From contig CACBGZ010000001.1 in the NCBI GenBank assembly GCA_902538915.1, positions 245,108 through 309,107 on the forward strand: a DNA stretch of 64,000 nt. The letters run 5' to 3'. A model generated the notes under the pieces. It had not been told where the DNA came from and made no database searches. It worked only from the letters and a program-made list of their open reading frames with translations. This stretch comes from an uncultured Pelagibacteraceae bacterium (GTDB lineage: Bacteria; Pseudomonadota; Alphaproteobacteria; Pelagibacterales; Pelagibacteraceae). Below, in pieces: positions 1 to 7,706 of the stretch. The translations under genes and the position numbers were made by a program. Positions within the stretch are counted from its first letter, which is position 1. Every line of letters starts with the position of its first letter.

Positions 1-1
1 A

Positions 2-475
2 GACAAAGGTACAGGTAAAGAACAAAAAATTCAAATCCAGGCTTCTGGCGGTTTAAGTGAAGAAGAGATAGAAAAAATGGTTAAAGATGCTGAGGCTAAC
101 AAAGAAGCTGATAAAAAGAAAAGAGAGTCTGTTGATGTAAGAAATCAAGCAGATACCTTAATTCATTCAACTGAAAAAAATTTGAAAGAACATGGATCTA
201 AAATCTCTGATGCTGAGAAAAAATCAATTGAAGATGCTTCAAACGATCTTAAAGAATCTCTGAAAAGTGAAAACACCGATGATATTAAGAAAAAAACTGA
301 AACACTAGTTCAAGCTTCGATGAAACTTGGTGAGGCTATTTATAAATCACAACAAAGTACAAAACCATCTTCTGATAAAGATGATGGTAAAGACGAAAAG
401 GAAAAAAAAGACGATAATGTTGTTGATGCTGACTTTGAAGAAGTAAAAGACGAGAATAAAGAAAAAAGCGCTTAA
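2..475 (+). CDS. dnaK: Chaperone DnaK (Hsp70), C-terminal part only
   Basis: This is the 3' end of an open frame that enters from the left edge of the window, so the ATPase domain and most of the substrate-binding domain are missing. The first visible residues, including [18 protein letters not shown], match the end of the Hsp70 substrate-binding beta domain and the start of its helical lid. The remainder is charged and lid-like and ends with an acidic tail containing [10 protein letters not shown], comparable to the EEVK tail of bacterial DnaK. dnaJ follows 28 bp downstream on the same strand, the usual chaperone pair. The methionine at position 77 is internal and is not a start. Confidence 0.96.
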   Translation, partial: DKGTGKEQKIQIQASGGLSEEEIEKMVKDAEANKEADKKKRESVDVRNQADTLIHSTEKNLKEHGSKISDAEKKSIEDASNDLKESLKSENTDDIKKKTETLVQASMKLGEAIYKSQQSTKPSSDKDDGKDEKEKKDDNVVDADFEEVKDENKEKSA

Positions 476-503
476 CTGACATCTATTTGTCCAGGTTTAA
501 TAC

Positions 504-1640
504 ATGGCTAAAAGAGATTACTATGATGTCCTTGGCGTACGAAAAGATGCAAGCCCTGAGCAACTAAAGTCTGCATACAGAAAATTAGCAGTTAAATATC
601 ATCCAGACAAAAATCCTAACGACAAAACAGCAGAAGAGAAATTTAAAGAAGCAAGTGAAGCTTATGGTGTGCTTTCTGATAAATCGAAAAAAGAAAACTA
701 TGATAATTTTGGTCACGCGGCTTTCGAGAATGGAGGAGGTGGTCAAGGTGGTTTTGGTGGTTTTGGTGGTTTTGGTGGTACCGATTTTTCAGATATCTTT
801 GAAGATTTTTTTGGAGATTTTGGTGGTAGCAGAAGAGGATCTAGGGGAAGAAGTTCTAATAACAGAGGGTCAGATCTAAGATATGATCTATCAATAACTT
901 TAGAAGAAGCATACTCTGGAAAAAAACAAAATATACAATTTTCAACTTCAGAGAAATGTAATGTCTGTAAAGGAAGTGGATCAAAGCCAGGAACAACACC
1001 TGACAGATGTAGTTATTGCGGTGGTAACGGAAGGGTTCGATCAAATCAAGGCTTTTTTACCGTGCAACAAACTTGCCCTCAATGTGCGGGCAGTGGAGAA
1101 GAAATTACAAATCCATGTTCTAATTGCAACGGACAGGGCAATAATCAAATTACAAAAAAAATCTCTGTAACGATACCAAAGGGAGTAGATGATGGTACCA
1201 GAATAAGACTAGCAGGCAAAGGTGAAGCTGGCACTAGGGGAGGTACATCAGGTGATTTATATTTATTTATTAATGTAAAATCTCATGATTTATTCAAAAG
1301 ATCAGATGTAAATTTATTTTTTGAATTCCCAATATCGATTGCAGATGCTGCACTTGGAACTACAATAGAAATTCCAACTATAGATGGAAAAAAAGCGAAA
1401 ATTAAAATACCTGATGGTACTCAAGATGGAAAACAGTTTAGACTCAAAGGAAAAGGAATGCCTTTCATGAGAAGAGGGGACTTTGGAGACCTGTATGTCC
1501 AAGTAAAAACAGAAGTGCCAGTTAACTTAAATAAAGAACAAAAAGAACTATTAGAACAGTTTAGAAAAATAGAAAATGAAAAATCTAACCCAAGTATTAA
1601 AAAATTTTTTGAGAAAGCAAAAGATTTTTGGAAGAGTTAA
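504..1640 (+). CDS. dnaJ: Chaperone protein DnaJ (Hsp40 co-chaperone)
   Basis: DnaJ stimulates the ATPase of DnaK and delivers unfolded proteins to it in the cytoplasm. The 378-residue protein has the full type I layout. It begins with a J domain carrying HPD at residues 33-35. A Gly/Phe-rich linker follows, then four zinc-binding repeats ([32 protein letters not shown]), then C-terminal substrate-binding domains. The length is normal for the family. It lies directly after dnaK and is probably co-transcribed with it. The Gly/Phe linker is encoded by a short DNA tandem repeat. Confidence 0.98.
   Translation: MAKRDYYDVLGVRKDASPEQLKSAYRKLAVKYHPDKNPNDKTAEEKFKEASEAYGVLSDKSKKENYDNFGHAAFENGGGGQGGFGGFGGFGGTDFSDIFEDFFGDFGGSRRGSRGRSSNNRGSDLRYDLSITLEEAYSGKKQNIQFSTSEKCNVCKGSGSKPGTTPDRCSYCGGNGRVRSNQGFFTVQQTCPQCAGSGEEITNPCSNCNGQGNNQITKKISVTIPKGVDDGTRIRLAGKGEAGTRGGTSGDLYLFINVKSHDLFKRSDVNLFFEFPISIADAALGTTIEIPTIDGKKAKIKIPDGTQDGKQFRLKGKGMPFMRRGDFGDLYVQVKTEVPVNLNKEQKELLEQFRKIENEKSNPSIKKFFEKAKDFWKS
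747..779 (+). repeat. 9-bp tandem repeat in the dnaJ Gly/Phe linker
   Basis: The unit GGTGGTTTT occurs about 3.7 times in a row with no mismatch. It encodes repeated Gly-Gly-Phe in the flexible linker of DnaJ. A unit of nine bases keeps the reading frame, so changes in copy number would lengthen or shorten the linker without a frameshift. Confidence 0.85.
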
Positions 1641-1643
1641 AAA

Positions 1644-1811
1644 ATGGGGTTAGATCAAATAATCCCAGTTATCTTTTTAATTGCAGTTTTGTTTCTTGTT
1701 CTTCCAGGCTTTATTGAGACGAATTCAAAATTAAAATTATTTCTCAAAAATTTACTCATTTGGTCTGTAATTGTTTCATCCATTGTGATAGTTACATATT
1801 TAATCTTTTAA
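1644..1811 (+). CDS. Small hypothetical membrane protein (55 aa)
   Basis: An open frame of 55 residues starts 3 bp after the dnaJ stop. Its TAA stop overlaps the ATG of dapB by one base (TAATG), which implies translational coupling. The peptide is almost entirely hydrophobic. Two membrane segments (about residues 5-22 and 35-55) are separated by a short polar turn containing ETNSKLK. I do not recognise a family and see no catalytic motif. Tight packing in the dnaK-dnaJ-dapB run, ordinary codon use and two clean hydrophobic stretches support a real gene. Function unknown. Confidence 0.7.
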   Translation: MGLDQIIPVIFLIAVLFLVLPGFIETNSKLKLFLKNLLIWSVIVSSIVIVTYLIF

Positions 1812-2587
1812 TGAAAAAAATAAATTTAGCAATTGCTGGATGTTTGGGGCGAATGGGTAGTCAAATAATTAAATCAGCCAAAAAAGATAAGAGCTTTAAA
1901 ATAACCGCATTAACAGAAAACAAAAGGATTAATAAGAAAATTAATGGTATCGCTATTGACTTAAATACTTATAAAGTTTTTAAAAAAGCAGATTTAATCA
2001 TAGATTTTACAATTCCTAAATGTACATTTGAAATATTAAAGATTGCCTTAAAATTAAAAAAAAGAGTTGTAATAGGAACTACTGGTTTTTCAAAAAAAGA
2101 GGAGAGATTAATTGAAAAATATTCAAAAAAAATTCCAATTTTAAAAGCTGGAAATATGAGTTTAGGGATAAATCTTTTAATGTATTTGACTGAAATCGCA
2201 TCTGGTTCTTTGGGGAAAAAATTTTTAAGTAAAATTTTCGAAATCCACCATAAGCATAAAAAAGATTTTCCATCTGGAACAGCATTAATGTTAGCAAAAG
2301 GAATAGCTAATGGTAGAAAGAAAAACTTTCATAATATTATTGGAAAAAAATATCTTAATAAAAAAACTTTTCCTTATAGCAATAGAATAAACTTCAATTC
2401 TGTCAGGAAAGGTGAAATTATTGGAGAACATGAAGTAAAATTCTCAAGTGGTAAAGAAATAATCACTCTAAATCATGAAGCTTTTGACAGGGCTTTATAT
2501 TCAGAAGGGGCCTTATCAGCTGCAAAGTGGTTAATGACTAAAAAGCCAGGCCTTTATTCAATGAGAGATCTTATGAATTTCAAATAA
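1811..2587 (+). CDS. dapB: 4-hydroxy-tetrahydrodipicolinate reductase
   Basis: DapB carries out the NAD(P)H-dependent reduction step of the diaminopimelate/lysine pathway. The start is set at the ATG giving MKKINLAIAGCLGRMG. A longer frame from 1760 lacks homology and overlaps the preceding small gene. Visible motifs are the nucleotide-binding GCLGRMG loop near the N-terminus, VIGTTGF, GNMSLGINL and the catalytic segment HHKHKKDFPSGTAL. The length of 258 residues is typical. The stop overlaps the start of nth by one base (TAATG), so translation is probably coupled. Confidence 0.95.
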   Translation: MKKINLAIAGCLGRMGSQIIKSAKKDKSFKITALTENKRINKKINGIAIDLNTYKVFKKADLIIDFTIPKCTFEILKIALKLKKRVVIGTTGFSKKEERLIEKYSKKIPILKAGNMSLGINLLMYLTEIASGSLGKKFLSKIFEIHHKHKKDFPSGTALMLAKGIANGRKKNFHNIIGKKYLNKKTFPYSNRINFNSVRKGEIIGEHEVKFSSGKEIITLNHEAFDRALYSEGALSAAKWLMTKKPGLYSMRDLMNFK

Positions 2588-3240
2588 TGAATGAAATACA
2601 GAGAGCTAAGACAATTCTTAAAATTTTAGATAAGACCTACCCAACAATTAGAGTTCCTTTAAAAAGTAGAAATGTTTTTACACTTCTCATTTCTGTTTTA
2701 TTGTCAGCTCAATGCACTGATATCAATGTAAATAATGTTACAAAAAATATTTACCCCAAATATCACCGACCTGAACATTTTGTAAAGCTAGGACGAAAAA
2801 AAATTGAGAGATTAATAAAAAAAATTGGTATCTTTAGAGTCAAAGCTAAAAGTATTTATAATCTCTCAAAAATACTAATTAATGAATATGGTGGGAAAGT
2901 ACCAAAAACATTCGAAGATTTAGAAAAACTGCCAGGTGTAGGACATAAAACTGCGAGTGTGGTAATGTCTCAGGGATTTGGCTATCCTGCTTTTGCCATA
3001 GATACTCATATTCACCGACTTGCTCAAAGATGGGGTCTCACAAATGGCAAAAGTGTTGTTCAAACTGAAAAGGATTTAAAAAAATTATTTCCCAAAAAAA
3101 ATTGGAATAAATTACATCTACAAATAATTTACTATGGAAGAGAATATTGCAAAGCTAGGGATTGTTATGGATTAACTTGTAAAATTTGCACTACTTGTTA
3201 TCCTAACAGAAAAAAACCAGTCAAAACTTTGAAAGCTTGA
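2587..3240 (+). CDS. nth: Endonuclease III (DNA glycosylase/AP lyase)
   Basis: Nth removes oxidised pyrimidines and nicks abasic sites in base-excision repair. The helix-hairpin-helix is LPGVGHKTA at residues 115-123, with the catalytic lysine at K121. The catalytic aspartate is D139 in AIDTHIHR. The length of 217 residues is normal. The C-terminal iron-sulfur region is odd. Cysteines lie at 188, 193, 198, 201 and 204, not in the classical C-x6-C-x2-C-x5-C spacing. The gene is coupled to dapB upstream and followed one base later by the PfkB-family kinase. Confidence 0.94.
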   Translation: MNEIQRAKTILKILDKTYPTIRVPLKSRNVFTLLISVLLSAQCTDINVNNVTKNIYPKYHRPEHFVKLGRKKIERLIKKIGIFRVKAKSIYNLSKILINEYGGKVPKTFEDLEKLPGVGHKTASVVMSQGFGYPAFAIDTHIHRLAQRWGLTNGKSVVQTEKDLKKLFPKKNWNKLHLQIIYYGREYCKARDCYGLTCKICTTCYPNRKKPVKTLKA

Positions 3241-3241
3241 T

Positions 3242-4171
3242 ATGAAAATTTTAGGTATTGGAAATGCTATAGTTGACGTTATTTGCAAAGTAGAGGAACG
3301 CTTTTTAGATCAAAACGATTTGGTTAAAGGTAACATGAAATTAATATTTGATCAAAATGAGTTCCAAAATTTATTATCAAGTCTAAAAATTGAAAAAACT
3401 ATCTCGGGTGGTTCAGTTGCCAACTCAATAGTTGGGTTGTCTCAACTTAAAAATGAAGTTGGTTTTTTAGGAAAGATATCTGATGATGATCTTGGAGAAA
3501 AATACGAGATAGGACTTAAAAGTGAAAATGTAAATTATATCTATTCTAAAAAAAAAGAGGATTTACCAACTGGCACCTGTTTAATTTTAGTTACACCAGA
3601 CTCAGAAAGAACAATGTGTACTTTTCTCGGAACCGCGGGAAAAATCAACGAGAATGACGTAAATGTTGATGCACTCAAAAAAAGTGAAATGATATTTTTA
3701 GAAGGATATCTGTGGGATGAAGGCGAGCCAAAAAAAGCATTTGATAAAGCAATTAACCATGCAAATAAAGTTGCTATGTCTCTATCTGACAAATTTTGTG
3801 TGGATAGACATAAGTCTCATTTTTTAGATTTAGTAAAAAATAAATTAGATATAGTCTTTGCAAATGAAGAGGAAATTATGTCTTTAATAAACACAAATAA
3901 TTTTGATGAAGTTATTAATTTTGCAAAAGAAGTGCATAAATTAATAATAGTAACTAGAGGAGAAAAGGGAGCTGTTTCAATTAAGGGGAATAGTGTAACT
4001 GAGACCGGAATTAAAAAAAATTTGAATATAGTTGATTTAACTGGTGCCGGAGATCTATTCGCTAGTGGCTATCTTCATGGTTATTTAAATAATTTTTCTC
4101 AAACAGATTGTTTGGAAAAAGGTACAGAAATGTCTTCAAAAATAATTCAGCAAATGGGAGCAAGACTTTAA
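3242..4171 (+). CDS. PfkB-family sugar/nucleoside kinase
   Basis: This is a ribokinase-fold kinase that transfers phosphate from ATP to a sugar or nucleoside hydroxyl. Conserved features are GGSVANS in the substrate-binding N-terminal half and the C-terminal signature DLTGAGDLFASGY, with the catalytic base at D271. The overall look is close to the adenosine-kinase-like branch found in many alphaproteobacteria, but the substrate cannot be read from sequence. The length of 309 residues is normal. Its TAA stop shares the palindrome TTAA with the stop of the convergent small gene on the other strand. Confidence 0.87.
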   Translation: MKILGIGNAIVDVICKVEERFLDQNDLVKGNMKLIFDQNEFQNLLSSLKIEKTISGGSVANSIVGLSQLKNEVGFLGKISDDDLGEKYEIGLKSENVNYIYSKKKEDLPTGTCLILVTPDSERTMCTFLGTAGKINENDVNVDALKKSEMIFLEGYLWDEGEPKKAFDKAINHANKVAMSLSDKFCVDRHKSHFLDLVKNKLDIVFANEEEIMSLINTNNFDEVINFAKEVHKLIIVTRGEKGAVSIKGNSVTETGIKKNLNIVDLTGAGDLFASGYLHGYLNNFSQTDCLEKGTEMSSKIIQQMGARL

Positions 4172-4272
4172 ATTTTTTTTCTCTTAAAACTACCTTTTCC
4201 TTTTTTTGGTTTGATAACCTTTGGTTTATATCTTCTATTTGATAGAGTCTTGGCTACAGGATTTTTTTTCAA
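4168..4272 (-). CDS. ArfA-like ribosome-rescue factor (34 aa)
   Basis: This short minus-strand frame starts at a TTG overlapping the upstream regulator's stop (TTGA) and ends at 4168, sharing TTAA with pfkB. The peptide is strongly basic. Its segment from NPVAKTL through RRYKPKVIKP to KKGKGSFKRKK aligns without gaps to my memory of E. coli ArfA (LFRQRV..., KKGKGSYMRK). In ArfA that basic tail occupies the empty mRNA channel of a stalled ribosome while an upstream part recruits RF2. The residues before NPVA and the region after the basic tail are absent, so the protein is much shorter than E. coli ArfA. No ATG exists in frame. ArfA family membership is inferred from the motif; function is untested. 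Confidence 0.6.
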   Translation of the reverse strand: MKKNPVAKTLSNRRYKPKVIKPKKGKGSFKRKKI

Positions 4273-4829
4273 TTTATTTTGTATCCTTTTTGTGAATTTT
4301 GTATAAATGCATCATCTCCAAATTTATCTTTCATTTTTTTTCTTAGTCTATAAATGTGAGTTTCTACAGTATGAGTTTCTAAATTAGAAGAATATCCCCA
4401 AACATTATTTTGAAGTTCTTTTATAGTTACATTATTGTTTGATTTGATAAAAATTATCATTTCAACCTCTTTTTCTGTTAAACTTAGTCTTAAATTGTCT
4501 AAAATAATTTTTCTAGAATTTAGGTCTAATTTATATTTACCAATTTTTACATCTGACTTTTTGATAAAGCTGGTCTTTAAAAAATTTATATTTATTATTT
4601 GTATCAATTTATCTAATTTCATCGGCAAATTTTCCAAGACAAAACTATTCTTTAAATCATTAAATTTTACTGAACTCACAATTAGATAATTTTCAAAATT
4701 GTCTAATTCTAATTCTTGGAACTTCTTCTTATCAACATACAAAATTTCAAAATTTAAATATTCGTTAATTTCACTTAATATTTTATATAAAATTTGATAT
4801 TCATAAATTATTAAAATTTTTGAAATCAT
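4269..4829 (-). CDS. OmpR/PhoB-type winged-helix regulator with degenerate receiver
   Basis: The 186-residue protein ends in a clear OmpR/PhoB DNA-binding domain (about residues 97-186), including LSLTEKEVEMI, the recognition region THTVETHIYRLRKKM and the final wing QKGYKI. The N-terminal ~90 residues are short for a receiver domain. Where a phospho-acceptor aspartate would be expected, the strand reads NYLIVSSVK. Phosphorylation control is therefore doubtful. No histidine kinase lies nearby, so it is an orphan. Its start is 11 bp from the divergent L,D-transpeptidase, and its stop overlaps the ArfA-like gene. Confidence 0.8.
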   Translation of the reverse strand: MISKILIIYEYQILYKILSEINEYLNFEILYVDKKKFQELELDNFENYLIVSSVKFNDLKNSFVLENLPMKLDKLIQIININFLKTSFIKKSDVKIGKYKLDLNSRKIILDNLRLSLTEKEVEMIIFIKSNNNVTIKELQNNVWGYSSNLETHTVETHIYRLRKKMKDKFGDDAFIQNSQKGYKIN

Positions 4830-4840
4830 TGCTTAAAAAT

Positions 4841-5332
4841 ATGCGAATTATATTAAAAAATAAAGAAACTCTTTTATATGATGATTTTAAATTTAAATGT
4901 TGTATTGGCAAAAATGGCACTACATCCAATAAAATTGAAGGTGACAAAAAAACTCCAAAAGGTATTTTTTCTTTAGGGCCCGTTTTTTATAGAAAGGATA
5001 GAATAAAAAATCTTGTCACAAAATTAAAAAAAAAGGAAATAAATAAACAAATGGGTTGGTGTGATGATGTAAAAAATAAAAATTACAATAGATTAATTAA
5101 AGTAAATAATAAGATTAGACATGAAAAATTATTTCAGAAAAAAACAAACTATGATGTTTTAATACCAATTAAATACAACACTAAAAAACCCAAAAAAAAT
5201 AAAGGTAGTGCAATATTCATTCATTTAACAAAAAATTATAGAAAAACTCTAGGTTGTTTAGCATTGAAAAAAAATGATTTATTAATTTTATTAAAGCTAA
5301 TAAACAAAAAAACAAAAATTCAAATTCTTTAA
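4841..5332 (+). CDS. L,D-transpeptidase (YkuD family)
   Basis: YkuD enzymes form 3-3 peptidoglycan cross-links or attach proteins to peptidoglycan through a catalytic cysteine. The signature is HLTKNYRKTLGCLAL, with H128, G138 and C139 in the 163-residue product, and EGDKKTPKGIF gives the usual upstream motif. The ATG at 4841 begins with MRIILKN, close to family N-termini. A further ATG at 4820 would overlap the divergent regulator. No signal peptide is visible, which is unusual for an enzyme expected to act in the periplasm. Confidence 0.85.
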   Translation: MRIILKNKETLLYDDFKFKCCIGKNGTTSNKIEGDKKTPKGIFSLGPVFYRKDRIKNLVTKLKKKEINKQMGWCDDVKNKNYNRLIKVNNKIRHEKLFQKKTNYDVLIPIKYNTKKPKKNKGSAIFIHLTKNYRKTLGCLALKKNDLLILLKLINKKTKIQIL

Positions 5333-5982
5333 GATCGCTCTCCAAAAATTTTTGAACCAATTCTTACATAAGTAGCACCGTGGGATATCGCTTCTAAATA
5401 ATCTGATGACATGCCCATACTTAATTCGTTAAGACCAATAGATTTGTTTAAGTCATTCATCAATTTAAAATATTTATTTTTATTCCCTTGTAAGGGTGGA
5501 ATGCACATTAAACCAACTATATCTAAACTAAAATCATTAATACACTTTTTATAAAAATTCATAACTTCATTTTGATGAATACCACTTTTTTTATCTTCAT
5601 TGCCAATGTTTACTTGAATGAAAATTTTTAGTTTTTTATTATTTTTTTTTTGTTCTAAAGAAATTTTTTGAGCTAATTTTAAATTGTCTAAAGAATGAAT
5701 ATAATCAAATAATGGAACTACAAACTTAACTTTATTAGTCTGGAGTTTGCCAATCATATGAAGTTTAATATTCTTAACCTCTTTTTTTATTTCATTCCAC
5801 TTTTCCAGAGCTTCTTGAACTTTATTTTCACCGTAATGTAGATGGCCATGATCAATTAGTGGTTTAATTTCGTTTATAGGAAAAGTTTTAGTTACTGCTA
5901 TTATTTTGGTTTTCAAATCTTTTATATTTCCAGACTTGAGTTCATTTTCTATAGACACTAAATTAGATATAGTTTTATGCAA
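5329..5982 (-). CDS. YggS-family PLP homeostasis protein
   Basis: This family (YggS/PROSC/PLPHP) binds pyridoxal phosphate and balances vitamin B6 and amino-acid pools, with no known catalytic activity. The PLP lysine is K32 in IIAVTKTFP. Further family motifs are HYGENKVQEAL, LHMIGKLQTNK, SMGMSSDYLEAI and the end VRIGSKIFG. The length of 217 residues is usual. Translation appears to begin at a TTG, since no ATG is available in frame. That start codon abuts the ATG of the divergent TenI-like gene within a 6-bp overlap. Confidence 0.92.
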   Translation of the reverse strand: MHKTISNLVSIENELKSGNIKDLKTKIIAVTKTFPINEIKPLIDHGHLHYGENKVQEALEKWNEIKKEVKNIKLHMIGKLQTNKVKFVVPLFDYIHSLDNLKLAQKISLEQKKNNKKLKIFIQVNIGNEDKKSGIHQNEVMNFYKKCINDFSLDIVGLMCIPPLQGNKNKYFKLMNDLNKSIGLNELSMGMSSDYLEAISHGATYVRIGSKIFGERS

Positions 5983-6552
5983 AGAAAAAATCCGTATATA
6001 TTTTATTTTATAGATAGATATAACATAGATGAATTAACAAATTTAGAAAAAAATATAGATCTAATATTTCGAAACTATAATAAAAAATTAAAAATAGATG
6101 AAATAAAGTCAATTCATAAATTTTGTAAAACCGAAAAGAGAAATTTATATTTGTCTAATGATATTAAATTAGCGCTAAAACTAGGTCTTAGTGGTGTATA
6201 TATCCCCTCTTTCAATAAAAGTCTCAATTTTTCCTCTAAACATTCTTTGCCAGATAGATTTGAAATAATAGGTTCAGCTCATAATGTGAATGAAATTAGA
6301 ATAAAAAAATTACAAAAATGTTCTAAAATTTTCTTATCACCTATATTTAAATCAAAAAAAAATCAAAAGTTTCTTTCAACAGTAAAATTTAACCTTACAG
6401 CTTTATCTGAAGATATTAATTTCATAGCCTTGGGTGGAATTGATAAAAATAATTATAAAAAGCTTAGGCTCACTAAAGTTGTTGGCTTTGCAGGAATATC
6501 TTGGATAAAAAAAAACGGCCTAAGAAAACTTAGGCCGTTTTTAAAAATTTAA
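5977..6552 (+). CDS. ThiE/TenI-like thiamine phosphate synthase family protein
   Basis: The 191-residue protein has the TIM-barrel pattern of thiamine phosphate synthase and TenI: LGLSGVYIPS, IGSAHNVNEI, LSPIFKSKKN and a phosphate-binding end FIALGGIDKNNY...GFAGISWI. ThiE joins HMP-PP with the thiazole phosphate, and TenI is a thiazole aromatase relative. The usual ThiE acceptor motif is only partly kept, so I cannot choose between them. No other thiamine gene is nearby. The last ~14 codons are also a perfect bidirectional terminator hairpin. Confidence 0.7.
   Translation: MQRKNPYIFYFIDRYNIDELTNLEKNIDLIFRNYNKKLKIDEIKSIHKFCKTEKRNLYLSNDIKLALKLGLSGVYIPSFNKSLNFSSKHSLPDRFEIIGSAHNVNEIRIKKLQKCSKIFLSPIFKSKKNQKFLSTVKFNLTALSEDINFIALGGIDKNNYKKLRLTKVVGFAGISWIKKNGLRKLRPFLKI
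6511..6542. terminator. Bidirectional intrinsic terminator inside the TenI-like gene's 3' end
   Basis: A perfect 14-bp inverted repeat (6511-6524 and 6529-6542) with an AAAA loop has a core of CGGCCTAAG/CTTAGGCCG. The outer arms are A runs on one side and T runs on the other, so it reads as a Rho-independent terminator on both strands. It separates the convergent TenI-like and porin genes. It also encodes part of the TenI-like C-terminus (KNGLRKLRPF). Confidence 0.9.
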
Positions 6553-6564
6553 ACTAAACTAAAC

Positions 6565-7644
6565 TTAGAATGCTAATCCTAAAGCGATTTCATTCTTAGT
6601 TATAGTAGCTGCATCTTCATCAAAGTTAGGGTTAGTAATCTCTGTTGTGTATGCTTTAATTGACATAGCACCCATTGAATACGCCGCTTGTAATGACTCA
6701 TGCTTCTCATCTACATCAGCACGCTGAGCTGATGAACTAGCAACATTCATTTGCGAGTCGTGAGTAGCTGTCATTTCAGAGTAAGATATTGATAGATCAT
6801 CATTTACGTTAAACGCAACTGAGAACATATCTCCATCAAATATACCTGATGATGTTCCAACAGTTTTAGCAGATGTAGTTGTACCAGCTTCAGTTGTGTT
6901 ATTTAAACCTGAACCAATGTAAAACTCAGAGTATCCTAGTGATACTGGACCTGCTGAATATTTAACATTCCATGAACCAGTAAACTCATCTTCAACTGTT
7001 GTTAAAGCAGCTGGGTTTTTGTTTTCTCTTTCAGAAACAAAAGCACCTACTGATAGTGCATCATAAGCTACAGTTAAACCTAGACCATAAGCATTGCCCC
7101 AAGTATTACTTCTAGCTACTGCTCCACCATCGTTTGGTGAATCACTTCCACCTTGGAAAGAATAATCAAGACCACCTGTAATAGTAGCACCCATCATTTC
7201 CATAGCCGGGAACTTGTAAGTTATACCGTTACCATCAGCGTATGAACCAACGTAGTTAGCTGCACCTTGTCCACCAGCATCTGAGTTTTCCTCATATGCA
7301 GTTGGGATAGCTTCATCGTATGCACCGTTAATATTAGTTCCACCACCAGAACCTACACCAATCGAACCTAAAGATCCCATTGTCATTACAGTTGCTGTTG
7401 ATGATACTGTGAAGTCATCTTTTGTTAAAGTGTGGATAGCAAATGTCCAACCATTGTCTAACTCACCACTTCCTGAGAATTTAACGTCTTTATCGTGTCC
7501 TAAAGATTGTGCAGTGTTGTCACCACTTTTAGTAACGTAAGTTACGTTCGCGCTACCAGTTACTGATAGTTCTCCCGCGTGAGCCGTTACTGCTGCTAGC
7601 GAACCTGCTAGTGCTGTAAGACCTACTTTTCTTAAGTTAATCAT
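6565..7644 (-). CDS. Outer-membrane porin
   Basis: The 359-residue protein begins with a clear signal peptide (MINLRKVGLTALAGSLAAVTAHA, shown here only as residues 1-23), probably cleaved after AHA. It ends in the terminal phenylalanine (ALGLAF) typical of beta-barrel outer-membrane proteins. The mature part is Gly-, Ser- and Thr-rich with alternating hydrophobic strands and few lysines, unlike its neighbours. It resembles the major alphaproteobacterial porin group. Codon choice and G+C look higher than nearby, consistent with strong expression. A good Shine-Dalgarno and a dedicated terminator frame it. The solute is unknown. Confidence 0.88.
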   Translation of the reverse strand: MINLRKVGLTALAGSLAAVTAHAGELSVTGSANVTYVTKSGDNTAQSLGHDKDVKFSGSGELDNGWTFAIHTLTKDDFTVSSTATVMTMGSLGSIGVGSGGGTNINGAYDEAIPTAYEENSDAGGQGAANYVGSYADGNGITYKFPAMEMMGATITGGLDYSFQGGSDSPNDGGAVARSNTWGNAYGLGLTVAYDALSVGAFVSERENKNPAALTTVEDEFTGSWNVKYSAGPVSLGYSEFYIGSGLNNTTEAGTTTSAKTVGTSSGIFDGDMFSVAFNVNDDLSISYSEMTATHDSQMNVASSSAQRADVDEKHESLQAAYSMGAMSIKAYTTEITNPNFDEDAATITKNEIALGLAF

Positions 7645-7650
7645 ATTGAT

Positions 7651-7655
7651 CTCCT
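7651..7655 (-). promoter_or_regulatory. Shine-Dalgarno site of the porin gene
   Basis: AGGAG is read on the minus strand six bases before the porin ATG. Most genes in this window lack so clear a site, so this marks a strongly translated mRNA. Confidence 0.8.
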
Positions 7656-7706
7656 ATTGTTATTCATATGAATGTTGGTTTCTTAGCAGTTTTAAGATCA
7701 GAATTT

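Noticed and set aside
9-475. Separate gene beginning at the methionine at 77
   Set aside because: The frame is open to the window edge and the residues before 77 match DnaK, so it is the tail of dnaK.
1760-1810. Upstream extension of dapB
   Set aside because: It overlaps the 55-residue gene out of frame and adds residues without similarity to DapB. The ATG at 1811 gives the nucleotide-binding start expected.
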